In this document: positions 1-5,232 of the stretch, one piece after another
Numbering within the stretch: position 1 is the first letter of the stretch
How the letters are laid out: each line of letters opens with the position of its first letter
Source of the DNA: Rhodobacterales bacterium UBA3089
GTDB taxonomy: Bacteria; Pseudomonadota; Alphaproteobacteria; Rhodobacterales; Rhodobacteraceae
DNA: 5,400 nucleotides
NCBI GenBank assembly: GCA_002367255.1
Contig: DFBD01000153.1
Span: forward strand, 2,375 to 7,774
Direction: 5' to 3'
Notes under the pieces: generated by a model
Told to the model about the DNA's origin: nothing
The model's input: only the letters and a program-made list of their open reading frames with translations
Database searches by the model: none
Translations under genes and position numbers: made by a program

Positions 1-309
1 TTCATTCAGGTGAACACCGGCGAGGAACCGCAAAAGGCCGGAGTTCTGCCGGCCGAGGTGGATGGTTTTGTGAAAACCTGCCGTGAAACCTATGGTTTGC
101 CGATCGCCGGTTTGATGGTAATTCCGCCGGTAGATGAGGAACCCAGCCTGCATTTCGCGCTGCTGGCGAAGATGGCGGAACGCAACGGGTTGAGCGGGCT
201 ATCGATGGGGATGAGCCGTGACTTCGAACGCGCGATTGCGCTGGGGGCGACGCACGTTCGTGTCGGTTCGGCGATATTTGGCGAGCGCGTGGCGGGCGTT
301 AACCTATAG
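1..309 (+). CDS. yggS: YggS/PLPBP-family pyridoxal-phosphate homeostasis protein, C-terminal part
   Basis: This is the last 102 codons of a gene that begins left of the window; the frame is open from base 1 and ends at TAG 307-309. YggS (human PLPBP) is a cytoplasmic, non-catalytic fold-type III protein that binds pyridoxal 5'-phosphate and buffers vitamin B6 and amino-acid metabolism. The visible part starts in the strand 'QVNTGEEPQKAG', a family hallmark. It continues through 'GLMVIPP' and ends with the two phosphate-gripping segments 'LSMGMSRDFERAI' and 'GATHVRVGSAIFGER'. The PLP lysine lies in the missing N-terminal half. The family is usually about 215-235 aa, so a little under half is present. 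The C-terminus is where expected, with no truncation. The next gene (497-1351) is on the opposite strand, so the two genes converge, and no obvious intrinsic terminator separates them. Confidence 0.95.
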   Translation, partial: FIQVNTGEEPQKAGVLPAEVDGFVKTCRETYGLPIAGLMVIPPVDEEPSLHFALLAKMAERNGLSGLSMGMSRDFERAIALGATHVRVGSAIFGERVAGVNL

Positions 310-329
310 GATTTTCGGCGAGTTTTTGA

Positions 330-372
330 TGTGCACAACCTGTGCACAACACGTACACAACCTGTACATACG
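330..372. repeat. Four-unit 11-bp tandem repeat (iteron-like array)
   Basis: Four consecutive units start at 330, 341, 352 and 363: TGTGCACAACC, TGTGCACAACA, CGTACACAACC and TGTACATACG (the last is one base short). Units 1 and 2 contain the perfect palindrome TGTGCACA, and unit 4 contains TGTACA. A period of 11 bp puts successive cores on nearly the same face of the helix, as in protein-binding iterons. Read on the other strand, TTGTGCACA matches the DnaA box TTATCCACA at 7 of 9 positions, so a degenerate DnaA-like cluster is one reading and a transcription-factor operator another. The array lies 20 bp past the YggS stop and 82 bp before the ATG of the short ORF at 455. The repeat is plain in the sequence; its function is unknown. 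Confidence 0.75.
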
Positions 373-454
373 ATTTTGGTAGCCGCCACGTTAACCTTTT
401 AGCGAAACCGCCGAGCGAAGCTAGGCCCGGCCCAACGGGAGGGAATTTGGAGAC

Positions 455-517
455 ATGATTTCCGACAGTTACTTGGAATGTTCCAGTGATGCCGTCCTAC
501 TCGCATGGAGGCACTAA
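455..517 (+). CDS. 20-codon ORF with upstream Shine-Dalgarno; possible truncated gene start
   Basis: ATG 455-457 is preceded by GGAG (449-452, only 2 nt before the ATG) and GGGAGG (438-443, 11 nt away), and the frame reaches TAA at 515-517. The 20-residue product begins MISDSYLECSS and ends LLAWRH; I do not recognise it. Its last 21 bases overlap the 3' end of the opposite-strand HEPN gene, where base composition changes from GC-rich to AT-rich. One explanation is that this is the 5' stub of a core gene cut off when the AT-rich segment arrived. Others are a leader peptide or chance. The upstream interval (310-454) carries the repeat array and TTAACC motifs and would suit a promoter region for such a gene. 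No direct evidence shows that it is translated. Confidence 0.25.
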   Translation: MISDSYLECSSDAVLLAWRH

Positions 518-1351
518 GTGATATGCTGATCGCAGCGTATTAGTAGGTGTTCTGGTGACTTGTATCTCCCTTAATTGGTTATCAAACTCACCGAGATGGA
601 ATCCGAGCTTGTCTAAAATACTTTCACACGCACGGGATATTTTAGAAATGTCGCCAAGTGGGTTGCAATGAAAAAGTTCATTTCTTGCTGTTATCAGTAT
701 GTTAAACCAGTTGCTCATATCTTGTTTTCTTAATTCGCCACCCAACGCGTTATTACTGACAAACATGTTGCGGCTTAGGTTCCAGTCAGCCTCGATGATA
801 TTGCATAGACTTCTGAGAGATAGGCATAGATACATTTCGTCGATGACATCTGTACGCTGCATAATTCTTCGCTGACTAGCACTCATATTATTGAATCCAT
901 AAAACAGTTGTTTGATGAATTTTGGAGTTACGGCAACGCCTTTGATGTTTTTCTTTCCTTGTGGGTCTACTTTAAAATGCTTTTCATCGTGACCTGCGCT
1001 AATTGCATTACGGATTACGGCCCACCATGCGTCATCATTAAACGCTTCACTATAAAATTCGGCAGCAGTGTGGCGTAGTGCATTTTCGACTGAAAACACA
1101 AATGGATAAAGTGCTGCTAATTCTTTTGTCTTCCGAGAATACACTCGATGGATTTCTGTCCGTTGAGCCATTCCGGGCAGCTGTGTCCCTTTTGATACCG
1201 CGTGACATTCCTTGATGGAGTCGCGTAAAAGTGTTTGATTCAGTATCCGCATGTCGGCTCTAAATAAATCGGTGTCTGCTGCACGAGGTGTGAAGTTGAG
1301 AAATACTCCAAGTAGCTCTTCGACAGCTACGTGCCTCTTGGCGATTGTCAT
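497..1351 (-). CDS. HEPN-domain protein (Abi-like/Swt1-like), candidate ribonuclease toxin or defence effector
   Basis: This 284-aa cytoplasmic protein has no signal peptide or membrane segment. The C-terminal third contains 'ITARNELFHCNPL': R223-N224-x3-H228 fits the R-x4-6-H motif of HEPN domains, which supplies the catalytic Arg and His in HEPN ribonucleases. Further N-terminal, 'YPFVFSVENALRHTAAEFY' (about 82-100) followed by W109-W110 resembles the E-N-x-L-R helix of Abi_2/Swt1-type HEPN proteins. The middle (about 140-220) is predicted mostly helical. HEPN proteins of this kind are typically RNA-cleaving effectors in abortive infection, toxin-antitoxin or other anti-phage modules. That role here is inferred from family resemblance. 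The start ATG (1349-1351) follows a weak AAGG about 9 nt upstream. The gene is AT-rich (25 of 60 G+C in bases 601-660, against 38 of 60 in 2701-2760 of the neighbouring gene), which suggests horizontal transfer. It has no protein partner gene beside it, but a structured region lies directly upstream. It could instead be a non-catalytic HEPN protein. Confidence 0.8.
   Translation of the reverse strand: MTIAKRHVAVEELLGVFLNFTPRAADTDLFRADMRILNQTLLRDSIKECHAVSKGTQLPGMAQRTEIHRVYSRKTKELAALYPFVFSVENALRHTAAEFYSEAFNDDAWWAVIRNAISAGHDEKHFKVDPQGKKNIKGVAVTPKFIKQLFYGFNNMSASQRRIMQRTDVIDEMYLCLSLRSLCNIIEADWNLSRNMFVSNNALGGELRKQDMSNWFNILITARNELFHCNPLGDISKISRACESILDKLGFHLGEFDNQLREIQVTRTPTNTLRSAYHLVPPCE
507..532 (+). 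repeat. Left copy of an imperfect direct repeat flanking the AT-rich segment
   Basis: This 26-bp stretch aligns with 1634-1661 at 21 identical positions over 29 columns, with 4 mismatches and 4 gap positions. Shared blocks are AGGCA, AGTGATA and ATCG. It lies in the 3' end of the HEPN gene, at the edge of the AT-rich segment. It could be a worn attachment-site or insertion-junction repeat, or chance; by-eye alignments with gaps are weak evidence. Confidence 0.2.
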
Positions 1352-1366
1352 ATTTAGATACCTTTT

Positions 1367-1398
1367 TTGAACCTGATCGGCGAATTCTACGTTATAAT
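1367..1398 (+). promoter_or_regulatory. Possible rightward promoter with consensus TATAAT
   Basis: TATAAT at 1393-1398 is a perfect -10 hexamer. TTGAAC at 1367-1372 is a fair -35, but the 20-bp spacer is longer than the usual 16-18. ACGTTA occurs at 1390-1395 and again at 1401-1406, bracketing the -10 box at an 11-bp period, which could be a small operator. If active, transcription would start near 1405 and run toward the terminator at 1527-1554. Because the local DNA is AT-rich, a chance TATAAT is quite possible. Confidence 0.25.
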
Positions 1399-1404
1399 GA
1401 CGTT

Positions 1405-1554
1405 AGTTATTGAATTATTAATGTATGGGGTCTATACAAAGGTCACTCGCTAAGTGGTGGTGCATTGGTACTGCGAGCCTTGAGGTCTTGCTCAAGCACT
1501 TTGAGAGTCTAAACTCTTAATACGATAAAAAGCGCAGCTTTGGCTGTGCTTTTT
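1405..1554 (+). ncRNA. Candidate small structured RNA divergent from the HEPN gene
   Basis: The segment between the TATAAT box and the intrinsic terminator folds into several local hairpins. CACT/AGTG pairs at 1444-1447/1453-1456. CTTGAG/CTCAAG pairs at 1479-1484/1491-1496 with a 6-nt loop. An 8-bp stem with one G-T wobble and a CTAA loop forms from 1501-1508 and 1513-1520. The 12-bp terminator stem (1527-1554) closes the series. The CTCAA arm (1491-1495) can instead pair with TTGAG at 1501-1505, so two folds compete. No ORF with a ribosome binding site is present. Abi_2/AbiF-type HEPN proteins have been reported beside structured RNAs, which makes the pairing plausible, but I recognise no known RNA family. 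The boundaries are predictions. The same DNA could instead act as the 5' leader of the HEPN mRNA on the other strand. Confidence 0.3.
1527..1554. terminator. Strong intrinsic terminator, probably bidirectional
   Basis: AAAAAGCGCAGC (1527-1538) pairs with GCTGTGCTTTTT (1543-1554) around a TTTG loop: 12 pairs with a single G-T wobble. It has the A-tract/GC-stem/T-tract form that works in both directions. Read leftward it lies 124 nt beyond the formate dehydrogenase stop codon and would end that operon's transcript before the HEPN gene. Read rightward it would end the candidate small RNA. Confidence 0.8.
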
Positions 1555-1616
1555 GCGTTCGTAGGCATCAGTGGTGCTTATTTCTGACGTGTATAAAAGT
1601 AAAGTGCGGCCATTTC

Positions 1617-1632
1617 TTGTGGGTCGCCACAA
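1617..1632. other. Perfect 6-bp hairpin downstream of fdhA
   Basis: TTGTGG (1617-1622) and CCACAA (1627-1632) form a perfect inverted repeat around a GTCG loop, about 47 nt beyond the formate dehydrogenase stop. No T-tract follows on either strand, so it is not a standard intrinsic terminator. It may stabilise the 3' end of the mRNA or be a small operator. Confidence 0.4.
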
Positions 1633-1633
1633 A

Positions 1634-1661
1634 GCAGGCATTAGTGATACAGCAGAGATCG
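1634..1661 (+). repeat. Right copy of the imperfect direct repeat
   Basis: This is the partner of 507-532, in the same orientation, 18 bp beyond the formate dehydrogenase stop codon. Together the two copies would bracket the HEPN gene and the hairpin-rich region. There is no integrase or transposase in the window, so any mobilisation would need enzymes from elsewhere. Confidence 0.2.
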
Positions 1662-1669
1662 GTTAGGTT

Positions 1670-1686
1670 GCGGCTCTCTCAGCCGC
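1670..1686. other. GC-rich hairpin spanning the fdhA stop codon
   Basis: GCGGCT (1670-1675) and AGCCGC (1681-1686) are perfectly complementary around a 5-nt loop (CTCTC). The formate dehydrogenase stop codon (1679-1681, leftward TGA) sits in the loop and at the stem edge. No T-tract follows. It may protect the mRNA 3' end or be chance in GC-rich coding DNA. Confidence 0.35.
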
Positions 1687-4429
1687 GCCCAGGTTCCACC
1701 TTCAGTGCCGAAAATTTGAATTCCGGGATTTTGCCGTAGGGGTCGAGGGCTGAATTCGTCAGGATGTTGGCGGCGGCTTCGACATAGGCGAAGGGGAGGA
1801 AGACGTTGTCTTCGGCAACCCCGCGGTCGGCGCGGGCCATTACGTTAATGGAGCCGCGACGGGTTGTTAGGCGGACTGTTCCACCCGGTTCAACGCCCAG
1901 TTTTTTCAATGTGCGGGGGTGGAGGGAGCAGTTTGCTTCGGGCTCCATCGCGTTCAGGACGGTTGCGCGGCGGGTCATGGAGCCGGTGTGCCAATGTTCC
2001 AGTTGTCGGCCTGTGATCAGGATGAAGGGGTATTCGGCGTCCGGCATTTCGGCGGGCGAGATGATGCTGGCGGGTGTGAAGCGCGCACGTTTGTCGGGGC
2101 GCGGGAAGCCATCGGTAAAGACGATGGCTTGGCCGGGGTCTTCGGGCGACAGGCTGGGGTAGGTTACGGTTTCGCGTTCTAGGCGTTCCCATGTGATGTT
2201 ATCGAGCGAGCCCATCAGCAGTTTCATTTCGGCAAAAACTTCGCTGGGGTGTTCGTAATTCCAATCCAATCCAAGGCGCTGTGCCAGATCGACGGTGATG
2301 GCCCAATCGGGGCGGGCCTCGCCTGGGGATGGGACGGCGGCGCGGCCCATCTGGACTTGGCGATTGGTGTTGGTAACGGTGCCGTCTTTTTCTGCCCATG
2401 CGGTGGCGGGCAGGATAATGTCGGCGTAGTTTGCCGTTTCGGTCAGGAAGATGTCTTGAACGACAAGGTGGTCGAGTTTGGCGAGTGCATCGCGGGCGTG
2501 TTCGACGTCAGGGTCGGACATGGCGGGGTTTTCGCCGAGGATATACATGCCGTTGATGTCGTTGTTGTGGATGGCGTCGATGATTTCGACGACGGTCAGG
2601 CCTTTTTCTGCGCCGAAGTCCGAAGATTGCCAGATGTCGGTGAATTTGGCGCGGATCGAATCGTCGGTGACGGTTTGATAGTCGGGCAGGAACATCGGTA
2701 TCATGCCTGCGTCGGACGCCCCTTGCACGTTGTTTTGACCACGCAACGGGTGGAGGCCAGCGCCCGGTTTGCCGACGTTGCCTGTCATTAATGCCAGTGA
2801 AATAAGGCAGCGGGCGTTGTCGGTGCCGTGGATGTGTTGGGATACGCCCATGCCCCAAAATATCATCGCGGCTTTGGCGCTGGCGAATTCGCGGGCGACG
2901 GTGCGTAGGGTCTCGGCGTCTACTCCGCAGATTTGGGCCATTGTTTCGGGCGAAAAGTCCATCAGGTGGGTTTTCATGGCCTCGAAGTTCTCGGTGTATT
3001 GGGCGACGTATTCGGCGTCGTAGAGGTTTTCGTCAACAATCACGTGCATGATAGCGTTTAGCATCGCAACGTCTGTGCCCGGTTTGAATTTCAGGCAGTG
3101 GTTGGCGTGGCGCCCTAAGCCGACGCCTCGCGGATCCATGACAATCATGTTGCCGCCGCGCTTGGCGAATTGTTTGAAATAGGTGGCGGCGACGGGGTGG
3201 TTCTCGATCGAGTTGGAACCGATGATGATGGCGCAGTCGGCGTTTTCGATTTCGTTGAAGGTGGCGGTGACGGCGGCGGAACCTACGTTTTCCATTAATG
3301 CAGCGACCGAGGAGGCGTGGCACAGGCGAGTGCAGTGATCGACGTTGTTGTGGTGGAAACCGGCGCGGATGAGTTTTTGGAAAAGGTACGCTTCTTCGTT
3401 CGAGCATTTGGCGGACCCGAATCCGGCAACGGACTTCCCGCCTTTGGTGTCGCGCAAGTGGCTGAGGCCGTTTGCGGCGGCCTCCATCGCTTCTTCCCAT
3501 GTTGCTTCACGGAAGTGTGTCAGCGGATTGGCAGGGTCGACGTTCAGGCCTTTGGCGGGGGCGTCGTCGCGCCGGATCAAGGGTTTGGTCAGGCGGTGCG
3601 GGTGGTTGATATAGTCAAACCCGAAGCGGCCTTTGACGCATAGGCGGTTTTTGTTGGCGGGGCCGTCCGCACCGTCTACCCATGCGATTTTGTCGTCTTT
3701 GATTTTGAAGGATAGCTGGCAGCCGACACCACAGTAGGGGCATACGGATTGGACTTCGCGGTCAAAGTCCTTGCTGTTGCCGTGTTCCATTTCGTCCAAT
3801 GCTGTAGCGGGCATCAGAGCGCCCGTCGGGCAGGCCTGGACGCATTCGCCACATGCGACGCAGGTTGATGCGCCCATCGGGTCGTTGAAGTCGAAGGTGA
3901 TTTCAGCGGTGGCCCCACGGCCGGACATGCCGATAACATCGTTGATTTGTACTTCGCGGCAGGCGCGAACGCAGAGGTTACAGTGAATGCAAGCGTCAAG
4001 ATTAACGCGCATGGCGACGTGGCTGGAATCCAGCAACGGGACGGTTTTCGATTTTGGAAAACGGCTGGAGGAGATGTCTTGGGATTGCGCCATGTCCAGC
4101 AGATGCGAGGATTGGTCGTGCGCTTCGGTTGGCTGGTCCGCAAGCAGTAACTCCATCACCATTTTGCGAGATTTAGCAGCGCGTTCGGACGTGGACTTTA
4201 CGGCCATTCCTTCGGTCGGTGTACGGATGCAGGAGGCGGCCAAGACCCGCTCACCTTCGATTTCCACCATGCAGGCACGGCAGTTTCCGTCGCTGCGATA
4301 GCCCGGCTGATCGGAATGACAAAGGTGCGGGATGTCGGTGCCAACGCGCTTGGCCACTTGCCAGATCGATTCATTGGCGGAAGCTGTGACTTCGGCGCCA
4401 TCTAGGGTGAAGGTGATCTGGTCGGACAT
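1679..4429 (-). CDS. fdhF: Molybdenum/tungsten formate dehydrogenase, catalytic alpha subunit (FdhF/FdsA-like)
   Basis: This 916-aa cytoplasmic enzyme should oxidise formate to CO2 and carries a chain of iron-sulfur clusters. Domains in order: a [2Fe-2S] ferredoxin domain with C37, C50, C53 and C67; a linker; two [4Fe-4S] clusters at about 147-200 (CIHCNLCVRAC and CVACGECVQACP); the [4Fe-4S] of the catalytic core, C230-x2-C233-x3-C237-x26-C264, with K266; the bis-MGD domain; and a C-terminal dinucleotide-binding domain (about 800-912). The active-site pair is C370-H371 in 'TRLCHASS', encoded by TGC, so it is a cysteine rather than a selenocysteine enzyme. R563 in 'PLRGQNN' is 193 residues further on, the same spacing as U140-R333 in E. 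coli FdhF. Oddly, the His-Cys3 cluster of NuoG/FdsA-type subunits is missing: residues 68-146 contain no cysteine. There is no Tat signal. The ATG has GGAG 6 nt upstream. The GST gene lies 84 nt upstream, and no FdsB or FdsG partner gene is visible. The enzyme class is certain; the electron acceptor is not. Confidence 0.96.
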   Translation of the reverse strand: MSDQITFTLDGAEVTASANESIWQVAKRVGTDIPHLCHSDQPGYRSDGNCRACMVEIEGERVLAASCIRTPTEGMAVKSTSERAAKSRKMVMELLLADQPTEAHDQSSHLLDMAQSQDISSSRFPKSKTVPLLDSSHVAMRVNLDACIHCNLCVRACREVQINDVIGMSGRGATAEITFDFNDPMGASTCVACGECVQACPTGALMPATALDEMEHGNSKDFDREVQSVCPYCGVGCQLSFKIKDDKIAWVDGADGPANKNRLCVKGRFGFDYINHPHRLTKPLIRRDDAPAKGLNVDPANPLTHFREATWEEAMEAAANGLSHLRDTKGGKSVAGFGSAKCSNEEAYLFQKLIRAGFHHNNVDHCTRLCHASSVAALMENVGSAAVTATFNEIENADCAIIIGSNSIENHPVAATYFKQFAKRGGNMIVMDPRGVGLGRHANHCLKFKPGTDVAMLNAIMHVIVDENLYDAEYVAQYTENFEAMKTHLMDFSPETMAQICGVDAETLRTVAREFASAKAAMIFWGMGVSQHIHGTDNARCLISLALMTGNVGKPGAGLHPLRGQNNVQGASDAGMIPMFLPDYQTVTDDSIRAKFTDIWQSSDFGAEKGLTVVEIIDAIHNNDINGMYILGENPAMSDPDVEHARDALAKLDHLVVQDIFLTETANYADIILPATAWAEKDGTVTNTNRQVQMGRAAVPSPGEARPDWAITVDLAQRLGLDWNYEHPSEVFAEMKLLMGSLDNITWERLERETVTYPSLSPEDPGQAIVFTDGFPRPDKRARFTPASIISPAEMPDAEYPFILITGRQLEHWHTGSMTRRATVLNAMEPEANCSLHPRTLKKLGVEPGGTVRLTTRRGSINVMARADRGVAEDNVFLPFAYVEAAANILTNSALDPYGKIPEFKFSALKVEPGRG

Positions 4430-4435
4430 CGCAAG

Positions 4436-4439
4436 CTCC
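4436..4439 (-). promoter_or_regulatory. Ribosome binding site of the formate dehydrogenase gene
   Basis: Read leftward, GGAG sits 6 nt before ATG 4427-4429. This supports the chosen start, as does the protein beginning 'MSDQITFTLDG', which places the [2Fe-2S] domain right at the N-terminus as the family requires. Confidence 0.7.
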
Positions 4440-4513
4440 GTAACAAGGTTGATGCAGGATATTAACCACGCTGACAGTGCGCAAGCCGCGTGCGAAGCGA
4501 CGTGTAGTTCGTG

Positions 4514-5125
4514 TTATCCGACGGGCACCGTAGCCGCGATCGAAGGGCGTTCGCGAATTTCGGCTTCCCATGCGGCCAACGTGGGGTGGGTGTCGCGCCA
4601 GTTGCGATCTTCGTGGCGGAAATCTATGTATCCCAGTGCAGCGGCGACGGCGAGGACGGGCAGATTTTTCTGCTCGTTCAACTGTTTCATCCATCGGTTT
4701 TCGATGGTTGTAAGGGCGCGGTCGATCTTTTGCCATTGTGCGTCGAGGTAGGTTTCAAACACCATGTCATCAGAACGAAGGCGGCGCTCGTAGGTCATGG
4801 TAACGGCGGCATCCATGATACCATCGGCCGTCGCTTCGAGCGTGAGGGCATCCCATAGGGTGTCGTCCTCGGGGTATAGTTCGGTGGCGGGGGCGAGGGT
4901 GGAAATATAGCGGGTGATAACGCGACTGTCGTAGAGGGCATTCCCGTCGGGCAACTCCAGACACGGAATTTTGCCGAGTGGGTTGCGGGAAGGAACAATG
5001 TCCCCCGATGCTATTGGGCTGACTGTGACGGGGACCAGTTCGACTTGGTCGAGCAAGTTGGTTTCATACAGGGCGATCCGAACTTTGCGAACGAACGGGG
5101 ACGCCGGGGCGTAGTAGAGCTTCAT
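4514..5125 (-). CDS. Glutathione S-transferase family protein (YibF-like)
   Basis: This is a 203-aa soluble protein of normal length for bacterial GSTs. The N-terminal thioredoxin-fold domain (about 1-77) has 'SPFVRKVR' with S9 at the expected catalytic position, 'NPLGKIP' with the cis-proline P54 that contacts glutathione, and D66-S67 ('DSRVITRYI') for binding the gamma-glutamyl group. The helical C-terminal domain contains 'ADGIMDA' (100-106) and 'ALGYIDFR' (163-170), both seen in E. coli YibF. The substrate is unknown; family members conjugate glutathione or act as glutathione-dependent reductases. The ATG at 5123-5125 has AAGAGG 6 nt upstream (5132-5137). It lies 84 nt upstream of the formate dehydrogenase gene on the same strand and probably shares its transcript. 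A link to glutathione-dependent formaldehyde oxidation, which ends in formate, is attractive but only an inference from position. Confidence 0.92.
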   Translation of the reverse strand: MKLYYAPASPFVRKVRIALYETNLLDQVELVPVTVSPIASGDIVPSRNPLGKIPCLELPDGNALYDSRVITRYISTLAPATELYPEDDTLWDALTLEATADGIMDAAVTMTYERRLRSDDMVFETYLDAQWQKIDRALTTIENRWMKQLNEQKNLPVLAVAAALGYIDFRHEDRNWRDTHPTLAAWEAEIRERPSIAATVPVG

Positions 5126-5155
5126 TGTGGGCCTCTTGGTTGGATATTTGCCAAT

Positions 5156-5183
5156 AGCCTAGCAGTGTGCGTTGGTAAAACAA
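5156..5183 (-). promoter_or_regulatory. Possible promoter for the GST-formate dehydrogenase operon
   Basis: Read leftward, TTGTTT (5178-5183) and TAGGCT (5156-5161) are separated by 16 bp, an acceptable sigma-70-like pair about 30 bp upstream of the GST start codon. Both hexamers are imperfect, and alphaproteobacterial promoters are hard to call by eye. The alternative is transcription read-through from the gene ending at 5233. Confidence 0.25.
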
Positions 5184-5232
5184 GGCTGAATAGTCCCGTT
5201 GAGCCGACCCATGAACGTTAAATTGGGCTGTG

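Larger units (their letters stand above)
1352..1678. other. Intergenic region without convincing protein gene; AT-rich, hairpin-rich
   Basis: These 327 bases separate the start of the HEPN gene from the 3' end of the formate dehydrogenase gene. They hold, left to right: the HEPN leader (1352-1366), a possible rightward promoter with a TATAAT box (1393-1398), a series of hairpins (about 1444-1520), a strong terminator stem (1527-1554) and a further hairpin (1617-1632). The only ATG-started rightward frame noted (1397-1453, 18 codons) overlaps the TATAAT box and has no ribosome binding site. The interval must contain the HEPN gene's own promoter, but no clean leftward -35/-10 pair stands out; TATAAC, read leftward at 1392-1397, is the nearest match. 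Confidence 0.7.

Noticed and set aside
330..372. Chromosomal replication origin based on DnaA-like boxes
   Set aside because: The boxes deviate from consensus, only one short cluster exists, and there is no AT-rich unwinding element or origin-linked gene nearby.
330..372. CRISPR array
   Set aside because: The repeat unit is 11 bp with no spacers, far too short for a CRISPR repeat, and no cas gene is present.
298..402. GTTAACCT at 298-305 and 390-397, considered as CtrA sites
   Set aside because: Only half-sites are present, without the TTAA-N7-TTAA full site, and TTAACC is common in alphaproteobacterial intergenic DNA; one copy overlaps the YggS stop.
420..445. CCCG/CGGG inverted repeat as a terminator for YggS
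   Set aside because: The stem is only about 4 bp and no T-tract follows.
1397..1453. 18-codon rightward ORF (MTLVIELLMYG...) upstream of the hairpins, considered as a small hydrophobic toxin
   Set aside because: It has no ribosome binding site, and its ATG overlaps the TATAAT hexamer; nothing else supports translation.
1441..1520. tRNA or tRNA fragment as an island attachment site
   Set aside because: The hairpins do not assemble into a cloverleaf, and there is no TTCRA-type T-loop or CCA-proximal acceptor stem.
2249..2791. Long open frame (180 codons) on the + strand opposite the formate dehydrogenase gene
   Set aside because: It lies wholly antisense to a clear, full-length formate dehydrogenase with intact motifs; its Gly/Val/Asp-rich product is the usual shadow of a GC-biased gene and has no recognisable motif.
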